DNA of 7,582 nucleotides from Candidatus Margulisiibacteriota bacterium (lineage in GTDB: Bacteria > Margulisbacteria > WOR-1 > XYC2-FULL-46-14 > JAHJBW01), in the NCBI GenBank assembly GCA_018813405.1, contig JAHJBW010000044.1, forward strand, positions 1-7,582, written 5' to 3'. The notes beneath the pieces were generated by a model that worked only from the letters and a program-made list of their open reading frames with translations, had not been told where the DNA came from and ran no database searches. Below, one piece after another: positions 1 through 4,600 of the stretch (position 1 is its first letter; every line of letters begins with the position of its first letter). Both the position numbers and the translations under genes were made by a program.

Positions 1-1232
1 ATCTGGTCCGATTTTTTTCTTTTGTGTTTGGCGCGTGTGCCCCTGGATCGCTTTTCCTGGATCGCTTTATCATAAACCTCCCATATCTTTTTGGCATATA
101 TCTGTTTAGTGTAGAATTTTTCCACAAGCTCTCTGCCGATATTGCCCATATCTTTCCTCAGGTCGTCGCTGAAAAGCAGGCGGGTTATCCTTTCGGCCAG
201 TTCTTCGTGGTTGCGCTTTGGGACGACAAAACCGTTGACGTTGTCCTTAATTATTTCGGGCATGCCGCCGGAATTGGTGACAACTATGGGTTTGGCGGTT
301 GCCATGGACTCGAGCATGGCCAGGCCAAAGGGTTCTTCGACAGAAGAAGGATAGACCACCACGTCCGCCATGCGGTAGAGCTGGGGCATTTCTTCGTTTA
401 TGGAGAAAGTGTTAATGTAGACATCGTCCTGAAGGCCCAGGTGCTTGATGAGACTGACAAAGAACGCGATGTCCTTGTTCTGCGTCAGCCCCCAGTCGAT
501 AATGTTGCCGCTGCCGGACATGAGAAGGAAAACGTCCTTCGTTTTGTCTTTTACCTGCCTGAAGGCCTCGATAACAATGTCGCATCCTTTGGCCAGCCCC
601 ATGCGCGCGGGAGAAAAGATTATCTGTTTTCCTTTGGCTTTTTTCAGCTCAGGATGCGCCTTAAAAAGCCTGGGATCGATCTTGCCGGGCGAGAATTTTG
701 CCGAATCAATGCCGTGATGGATAACGGGAACACGGTCCGCCGGGAAGCCCACCGCGACAAGCTCCCTTTTAATGTATTCGCTTATGGCTATGATACGGTC
801 CCATTTTACCTTGCAGGTAAGGTCAAGGAACAGCTTGTCCGTCCAACTGTTGTGGGCGGTCAGTATCAGGGGGAGGTGGTGCTCCAGGGCGTAATTTTCC
901 AGCACGCGGGTATGGTAGCGGCTGAAGTAGTGCATGTTGTGGGCATGGATGACGTCAGGTTTTGTTTTGTTCAAGTAATCATATGTAATGTCCTCGACAT
1001 TATCATCGACCTCCTGGAAACCGCTTTTGAACAGCCAGTTAAGGTCGTAGAATTGAGAGCGGTAAACTTTGGCGCCCTTGTAGGTTAGATGATTGGGGGA
1101 GCCTTCGGCAGTACCGGTGAGCAGGGAGACCTCGTTGCCCATCTTGACCAGTTCGGGCATCAGCGACAGCAGATGCGTTTCAACGCCCCCAATAATAGGC
1201 GGGAATCCCCAGTGCAACATGGCTATTTTCAT
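1..1232 (-). CDS. GT4-family glycosyltransferase, 3' end beyond window
   Basis: Reading the minus strand from the ATG at 1232 gives 410 uninterrupted codons to the left edge with no stop, so the C-terminus is missing. The protein looks like a retaining, GT-B fold, family 4 glycosyltransferase that moves a sugar from a nucleotide-sugar donor to a glycan or lipid acceptor in the cytoplasm. It opens MKIAMLHWGFPPIIGGVETH, the usual N-terminal strand plus Gly-Gly loop. It has HHGID near residues 172-176, a second Rossmann domain from about residue 200, and the EX7E motif at Glu300-Glu308 (EPFGLAMLE), followed by SGGMPEII. Donor and acceptor cannot be told from the sequence. The tail after about residue 393 is Lys/Arg-rich and follows a 14-bp tandem duplication. 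The start is supported by AAGGAG nine bases upstream. It is divergent from amtB and has no obvious link to nitrogen metabolism. Confidence 0.9.
   Translation of the reverse strand, partial: MKIAMLHWGFPPIIGGVETHLLSLMPELVKMGNEVSLLTGTAEGSPNHLTYKGAKVYRSQFYDLNWLFKSGFQEVDDNVEDITYDYLNKTKPDVIHAHNMHYFSRYHTRVLENYALEHHLPLILTAHNSWTDKLFLDLTCKVKWDRIIAISEYIKRELVAVGFPADRVPVIHHGIDSAKFSPGKIDPRLFKAHPELKKAKGKQIIFSPARMGLAKGCDIVIEAFRQVKDKTKDVFLLMSGSGNIIDWGLTQNKDIAFFVSLIKHLGLQDDVYINTFSINEEMPQLYRMADVVVYPSSVEEPFGLAMLESMATAKPIVVTNSGGMPEIIKDNVNGFVVPKRNHEELAERITRLLFSDDLRKDMGNIGRELVEKFYTKQIYAKKIWEVYDKAIQEKRSRGTRAKHKRKKSDQ
42..69. repeat. 14-bp tandem duplication in the glycosyltransferase 3' region
   Basis: CCTGGATCGCTTTT at 42-55 is followed directly by CCTGGATCGCTTTA at 56-69, matching at 13 of 14 positions. 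It lies in the coding sequence near codons 388-397. Fourteen is not a multiple of three, so gain or loss of one copy changes the frame of the C-terminal tail. Confidence 0.8.
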
Positions 1233-1241
1233 AATGTTCTT

Positions 1242-1247
1242 CTCCTT
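1242..1247 (-). promoter_or_regulatory. Ribosome binding site of the glycosyltransferase
   Basis: On the minus strand AAGGAG lies nine bases before the ATG at 1232. This fixes the start codon. Confidence 0.75.
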
Positions 1248-1256
1248 GTATTTTGT

Positions 1257-1278
1257 GCACATTATAACATACATGTGC
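1257..1278. promoter_or_regulatory. Inverted repeat over the glycosyltransferase promoter, possible operator
   Basis: GCACAT (1257-1262) and ATGTGC (1273-1278) are exact inverted copies separated by 10 bp and bracket the -10 box of the glycosyltransferase. The site is also about 100 bp upstream of the predicted amtB start point, so an activator site for amtB is possible. The spacing does not match the enteric NtrC site. Six-bp arms can arise by chance. Confidence 0.25.
1261..1269 (-). promoter_or_regulatory. Extended -10 promoter for the glycosyltransferase
   Basis: On the minus strand the sequence TGTTATAAT is a consensus extended -10 (TGnTATAAT), with TATAAT at 1266-1261. No good -35 hexamer is visible at 16-18 bp, which is usual for extended -10 promoters. 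Initiation near 1254 would give a leader of about 22 bases holding the ribosome binding site. This is predicted from sequence alone. Confidence 0.5.
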
Positions 1279-1344
1279 GGGAGCGACCATGGCATAGGTC
1301 TTTTATTCGTCTACAATTTTGTAAGGATAATGTTTTATCAAGCG

Positions 1345-1360
1345 TGGCATTAAAATTGCT
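1345..1360 (+). promoter_or_regulatory. Candidate sigma-54 (-24/-12) promoter of amtB-PII
   Basis: TGGCAT-N5-TTGCT places GG at 1346-1347 and GC at 1358-1359 with exactly 10 bases between, the invariant spacing of sigma-54 promoters (consensus TGGCAC-N5-TTGCA/T). The predicted start is near 1371, giving a leader of about 97 bases. A nearly identical element precedes glnA, which supports function. No good sigma-70 promoter was found here. Confidence 0.55.
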
Positions 1361-1393
1361 AAAGTTAAAATATAACCCAGGGTGTCGCTAGCT

Positions 1394-1449
1394 CCTCGAC
1401 CCTTTGACAAGACTTCGACGAGCTCAGTCAAGTCGCTCAGGGCTCGGGG
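1394..1449. repeat. Imperfect palindromic repeat in the amtB leader
   Basis: The outer arms CCTCGACCCT (1394-1403) and AGGGCTCGGGG (1439-1449) pair with one bulge and one wobble. GACTT (1411-1415) pairs with AAGTC (1430-1434), and the centre is the palindrome GAGCTC (1420-1425). Its minus-strand translation includes LTELVEVLSKGRG, a string that recurs in spurious ORFs over dispersed repeats of many environmental bacteria (recalled, not searched). It lies between the predicted transcription start and the ribosome binding site of amtB, so it would be transcribed as a long hairpin. Confidence 0.65.
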
Positions 1450-1467
1450 TAAAAGAAAGGGGTAAAT

Positions 1468-2682
1468 ATGATCAATTCTGGTGACACTGCATGGGTCCTT
1501 ATCTCCACGGCTCTGGTTATCCTCATGACTCCGGCTGTAGGTTTCTTTTATGGCGGCATGGTGCGAAAGAAAAACATCCTCTCTACTATAATGATGTGTT
1601 TTGCCCCCCTGATGGTCATAAGCATACAATGGGTGCTTTTTGGCTATACACTGGCCTTTGGCCCTTCTCATTCCGGCATTATCGGAGGCCTAAAATGGTT
1701 TGGCCTGATCGGGGTAGGCCAATTGCCCAATGCTGACTATGCGGCAACCATCCCGGCCCTGGCATTCATGATGTTCCAGGCGGCGTTTGCTATTGTGACG
1801 CCTTCGCTTATAGTGGGGGCCTTTGTCGAACGAATAAAATTCGCGGGATTCCTTGTCTTTTCTATTTTGTGGGCGACCATCGTATATGACCCGGTGACCC
1901 ATTGGCTGTGGGGAATGGGTGGGTGGTTGAGAGGGATGGGGGCGCTGGACTTTGCGGGAGGAATAGTCGTTCATGTGACCGCTGGATTTTCCGCTTTGGC
2001 CATAGCCCTTGTCGTTGGTAAAAGGATGGGATACGGCAAAGATAATATGGAACCCAGCAATATTCCTCTGGTGGTGATCGGGACAGTATTGCTTTGGTTC
2101 GGCTGGTTTGGTTTTAACGGCGGCTCCGCGCTGGGGGCCAATGGGCTTGCTACTTCTGCCGTGGTGGCGACCAATACCGCCGGTGCCATGGGAGCCACTG
2201 TATGGATGATATTGAGCTGGCTGCATAGAAGGCCCAGTCTTTTGAGCGTTGCCACTGGCGCTGTTGTCGGATTGGCTGCCATTACGCCGGCCTCCGGCTT
2301 TGTGGACCCTCTTTCTGCCATGGTGATCGGAGGGGTGGCTGCCGTGATCTCCTACTATATTATTGTTCTGCGAATGAAATTCCGTATTGACGAATCGCTC
2401 GATGTCTTTGCCTGCCATGGTATTGGAGGCGTTTGTGGATCTCTGGCTGTTGGCATCTTTGCCAGTAAGGCAATAAATCCTGCCGGCGCAAATGGCTGGC
2501 TGTATGGTAATCCGGCGCTTCTCAATTCCCAGATATTCGCTGTAGCCGTCACTGCCGTGTTCAGCTTTGCGGCAACTTATATCCTGGCTAAATTCGTCGA
2601 TCGTTTTGTGGGGCTGCGCGTTAAAGAGAACGAGGAAATGGTCGGCCTGGACATTTCCCAGCACGCGGAAAGCATTGTATAG
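1468..2682 (+). CDS. amtB: Ammonium transporter AmtB
   Basis: This is a 404-residue Amt/Mep/Rh family channel of the inner membrane, normally a trimer with 11 membrane helices per subunit. It conducts ammonium into the cell for glutamine synthetase. The family signature DFAGGIVVH starts at Asp161. The twin pore histidines are His169 and His317 (in FACHGIGG). The outer gate and binding site are represented by Phe107, Trp148 and Ser220 (in FGFNGGSALG). There is no cleaved signal peptide of the E. coli type; the protein begins MINSGDTAWVL and enters helix 1 directly. The cytoplasmic tail keeps GLRVKENEEMVGLD (382-395), the region that contacts PII. The start follows AAAGGGG by five bases. The PII gene begins 12 bp downstream, and a sigma-54-like element lies upstream, implying induction under nitrogen limitation. 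Confidence 0.97.
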   Translation: MINSGDTAWVLISTALVILMTPAVGFFYGGMVRKKNILSTIMMCFAPLMVISIQWVLFGYTLAFGPSHSGIIGGLKWFGLIGVGQLPNADYAATIPALAFMMFQAAFAIVTPSLIVGAFVERIKFAGFLVFSILWATIVYDPVTHWLWGMGGWLRGMGALDFAGGIVVHVTAGFSALAIALVVGKRMGYGKDNMEPSNIPLVVIGTVLLWFGWFGFNGGSALGANGLATSAVVATNTAGAMGATVWMILSWLHRRPSLLSVATGAVVGLAAITPASGFVDPLSAMVIGGVAAVISYYIIVLRMKFRIDESLDVFACHGIGGVCGSLAVGIFASKAINPAGANGWLYGNPALLNSQIFAVAVTAVFSFAATYILAKFVDRFVGLRVKENEEMVGLDISQHAESIV

Positions 2683-2694
2683 GAGGTAAATATC

Positions 2695-3033
2695 ATGAAA
2701 AAAGTTGAAGCCATAGTCCGGCCCGAACGGCTGGAGGAACTGCGTGAAGCGCTGGATTCTAAAGGGTTTTCCGGCATGACCATAACCGAGGTCAAGGGGC
2801 GGGGTGTTCAGCGGGGTATAACCCTGGAATGGAGGGTGGGAGATTATCGCGTGGAATTTATGCCCAAGATCAAAATTGAAATGGTGTTAAATGATACCGA
2901 CGTCAATGAAGTAGTTGATATCATCCAAAAGACCTGCGCGACCGGCAACATCGGGGACGGCAAGATCTTTGTCTATCCAATTGAGCAGGTAGTAAAGATA
3001 CGCACCAAGGAGAATGGAACAAAAGCCATATGA
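2695..3033 (+). CDS. glnK: Nitrogen regulatory protein PII (GlnK/GlnB family)
   Basis: This 112-residue protein matches E. coli GlnB end to end in length. PII trimers sense ATP/ADP and 2-oxoglutarate and, when nitrogen is plentiful, insert their T-loops into AmtB to block it. They may also act on other partners. It begins MKKVEAIVRPERLEELREAL. The T-loop covers about 37-55 and keeps Gln39, Arg47 (which enters the Amt pore in E. coli GlnK) and Tyr51, the uridylylation site. Tyr46 is replaced by Trp, and position 49, the cyanobacterial phosphoserine site, is Gly. The B-loop signature TGNIGDGKIFV is at 83-93 and the C-loop basic pair is Lys101/Arg103. AGGAGGT overlaps the amtB stop codon, so the two genes are almost certainly cotranscribed. 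The glnK name rests on the amtB linkage; GlnB and GlnK cannot be told apart by sequence alone. Confidence 0.96.
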   Translation: MKKVEAIVRPERLEELREALDSKGFSGMTITEVKGRGVQRGITLEWRVGDYRVEFMPKIKIEMVLNDTDVNEVVDIIQKTCATGNIGDGKIFVYPIEQVVKIRTKENGTKAI

Positions 3034-3090
3034 TATTACAAATTTGTAGCCTTTGCGGGCAGTAATCCACATTTTTGTAGATATTTTCTC

Positions 3091-3119
3091 GTAGAGACGA
3101 GGGGTTGCCTTGTCTCTAC
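3091..3119. repeat. Hairpin-forming inverted repeat before glnA
   Basis: GTAGAGACGAGG (3091-3102) pairs with CCTTGTCTCTAC (3108-3119) around a 5-base loop: 12 pairs including one G-T wobble. No T-run follows, so it is not a typical terminator for the amtB-PII unit. It ends three bases before the -24 element of glnA. The GTAGAGAC...GTCTCTAC style resembles dispersed intergenic repeats in several bacterial groups (recalled, not searched). Confidence 0.75.
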
Positions 3120-3121
3120 AA

Positions 3122-3137
3122 TGGAATCAAAATTGCT
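3122..3137 (+). promoter_or_regulatory. Candidate sigma-54 (-24/-12) promoter of glnA
   Basis: TGGAAT-N5-TTGCT has GG at 3123-3124 and GC at 3135-3136, again 10 bases apart. Positions 3122-3140 match 1345-1363 before amtB at 16 of 19 bases, and both are followed by an A/T-rich stretch ending ATAAC. The predicted start near 3148 leaves a leader of about 20 bases holding the ribosome binding site. The -24 half is weaker than consensus (TGGAAT versus TGGCAC). Confidence 0.5.
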
Positions 3138-3167
3138 ACATATAAAAATAACAAAGGAGGAATCATT

Positions 3168-4502
3168 ATGCCTACAAAAGAAGAGATCCTGAAATTAGTG
3201 AAGGACAACGATGTTGAGTTCATTAGATTCTGGTTCACCGACCTCAACGGGATCCTCAAAAGTTTTTCGATAGGAAAAGACGAGCTGGATAACGCGCTTA
3301 CGGATGGGATGGGGTTTGACGGGTCTTCGATCACTGGGTTCCAGGACATAGAGGAGTCTGACATGATAGCCATGCCGGACCCGAATACCTTTGCGATACT
3401 TCCCTGGAGGCCGCAGGAAAAGGCCGTGGCCAGAATGATCTGTGACATATTACAGCCCGGCAAAGAAAAGCATACACCTTATGAGGGAGATCCCAGATAT
3501 GTCCTGAAAAGGGCCCTGGCCAAGATGGAGAAGATGGGTTTTGACCACTTTTATGTTGGGCCGGAGCTTGAATATTTTTATTTCAAATCTTCTGAAAAGC
3601 CCGAGATAGTGGATGAGGGCGGATATTTTGACCTTACTCCGCTCGATATGGCCTCTAACCTGAGACGCGACACCATTTTCGCAATGAGGAAACTTGGTAT
3701 TCGCGTGGAATACAGCCATCATGAAGTCGCGCCGTCCCAGCATGAGATAGACATGCGTTATGATGATGCGCTGAAAATGGCTGATGACATGGTGACCTAC
3801 CGCTTGACCGTAAAAGAGATCGCTTCGGCTAACGGACTATATGCTACCTTTATGCCCAAACCTCTTTTTGGCCAGAATGGGTCGGGTATGCATGTCCATC
3901 AGTCCTTATTCAAGGGCAAATCCAACGCCTTTTATGATGCCAACGATAAGTATCACCTGTCAAAAATTGGCAAGTCGTATATCGCGGGGATATTGAAACA
4001 TGCCCCGGAGATGATATCAATACTGGCTTCCTGGGTTAACTCTTACAAGAGATTGGTCCCGGGCTATGAAGCTCCGGTCTACATTGCCTGGTCCAGGCGC
4101 AACCGGTCTGCCCTGGTCCGTGTCCCCATGTACCAGCCCGGCAAAGAAGCTGCCACCAGGATGGAATTAAGGTGCCCTGATCCTTCCGGCAACCCGTATT
4201 TACAGCTGGCTGTAATGCTCAGCGCCGGTCTCAAGGGAATTGAGGAAGGCTACACCCTTGAAGAGCCGATGGAGCTTAACCTTTACCACCTGACTGACAA
4301 GGAAAGGGAGGAGAGGGGGATCAAGTCCCTTCCACCAAGTTTAGGGGAGGCGATCGAGCTGGCGCAGAAGAGTAAATTCTTAAAAGAGGTCCTTGGCGAC
4401 CATTGTTTTGAAAGGTTCATTGAAATCAAGAAGAAAGAATGGGATGATTTCCGTATACAGGTGACCGAATACGAAATAAAGAAATATTTGCCGATCCTTT
4501 AA
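3168..4502 (+). CDS. glnA: Glutamine synthetase, type I
   Basis: This 444-residue enzyme makes glutamine from glutamate, ammonia and ATP in the cytoplasm; GSI enzymes are dodecamers. Motifs in order: FDGSSITGF at 50-58; metal-binding GPELEYF at 131-137 (Glu133, Glu135); HHEVAPSQHEID at 184-195; ATP-site KPLFGQNGSGMHVH at 231-244; NSYKRLVPGYEAP at 291-303 with flap Glu301; SRRNRSALVRVP at 309-320. Length and C-terminus resemble the GSI-alpha class of Bacillus and Thermotoga. The segment around NLYHL (371-375) aligns with the GSI-beta adenylylation site, but the consensus and the beta-type insert are absent. Position 60 is Asp where B. subtilis has Arg62, needed for its glutamine feedback inhibition. 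The start at 3168 follows AAAGGAGG by seven bases. An in-frame ATG at 3105 lies inside the hairpin and upstream of the promoter element, so it was rejected. Confidence 0.97.
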   Translation: MPTKEEILKLVKDNDVEFIRFWFTDLNGILKSFSIGKDELDNALTDGMGFDGSSITGFQDIEESDMIAMPDPNTFAILPWRPQEKAVARMICDILQPGKEKHTPYEGDPRYVLKRALAKMEKMGFDHFYVGPELEYFYFKSSEKPEIVDEGGYFDLTPLDMASNLRRDTIFAMRKLGIRVEYSHHEVAPSQHEIDMRYDDALKMADDMVTYRLTVKEIASANGLYATFMPKPLFGQNGSGMHVHQSLFKGKSNAFYDANDKYHLSKIGKSYIAGILKHAPEMISILASWVNSYKRLVPGYEAPVYIAWSRRNRSALVRVPMYQPGKEAATRMELRCPDPSGNPYLQLAVMLSAGLKGIEEGYTLEEPMELNLYHLTDKEREERGIKSLPPSLGEAIELAQKSKFLKEVLGDHCFERFIEIKKKEWDDFRIQVTEYEIKKYLPIL

Positions 4503-4535
4503 TTGTTAATTGGTCATTGGAAATTGTTAATTGAA
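4501..4535. repeat. Degenerate heptamer tandem repeat after glnA
   Basis: Five 7-base units begin within the glnA stop codon: AATTGTT, AATTGGT, CATTGGA, AATTGTT, AATTGAA. Units 1 and 4 are identical, and a 12-bp direct repeat AATTGTTAATTG recurs at 4501 and 4522. The type is like the short tandemly repeated heptamers known from cyanobacteria and other bacteria. No function is evident. Confidence 0.65.
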
Positions 4536-4536
4536 T

Positions 4537-4583
4537 AGGGGCGGGGTTTTTGTCTAGCGACACCTTTGTACCTCGCCCCTTTT
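4537..4583 (+). terminator. GC-rich stem between glnA and gltB, attenuator or weak terminator
   Basis: AGGGGCGGGG (4537-4546) pairs with CCTCGCCCCT (4571-4580), 10 pairs with one G-T wobble, and is followed by TTT then AAA. The loop is long (24 bases) and the T-run short, so it is a weak candidate for intrinsic termination. Partial termination that lowers gltB relative to glnA is an inference. Confidence 0.4.
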
Positions 4584-4594
4584 AAACAAAGGTG
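4561..4594 (+). promoter_or_regulatory. Stem that masks the gltB ribosome binding site
   Basis: CACCTTTGT (4561-4569) is the exact complement of ACAAAGGTG (4586-4594), which contains the gltB Shine-Dalgarno AAAGGTG six bases before the ATG. The 5' arm lies in the loop of the preceding GC-rich stem, so the two stems interleave like a pseudoknot or compete. Translational control of gltB is suggested, not shown. Confidence 0.45.
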
Positions 4595-4600
4595 AAAGAG

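Noticed and set aside
24..1088. A 354-codon plus-strand open frame at the left end
   Set aside because: It is antisense to a clear GT4 glycosyltransferase with EX7E motif; its own translation shows no recognisable domain.
1255..1278. NtrC binding site
   Set aside because: The half-sites resemble GCAC/GTGC, but the 14-bp gap does not match the usual NtrC spacing of about 7.
1690..2664. A 324-codon minus-strand open frame across amtB
   Set aside because: It is the shadow of amtB, whose signature motifs are unmistakable; the antisense product is low-complexity and domain-free.
3091..3119. The hairpin as an intrinsic terminator of amtB-PII
   Set aside because: No T-run follows on the plus strand; it is better described as an inverted repeat of uncertain role.
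3105..3167. Upstream in-frame ATG that would extend glnA by 21 residues
   Set aside because: It sits in the hairpin repeat and before the candidate promoter, has no good ribosome binding site, and GSI enzymes normally begin near the chosen ATG, which follows AAAGGAGG.
4503..4600. Glutamine riboswitch (glnA RNA motif) before gltB
   Set aside because: I could not see the conserved core of that motif; only the simple stems described are supported.
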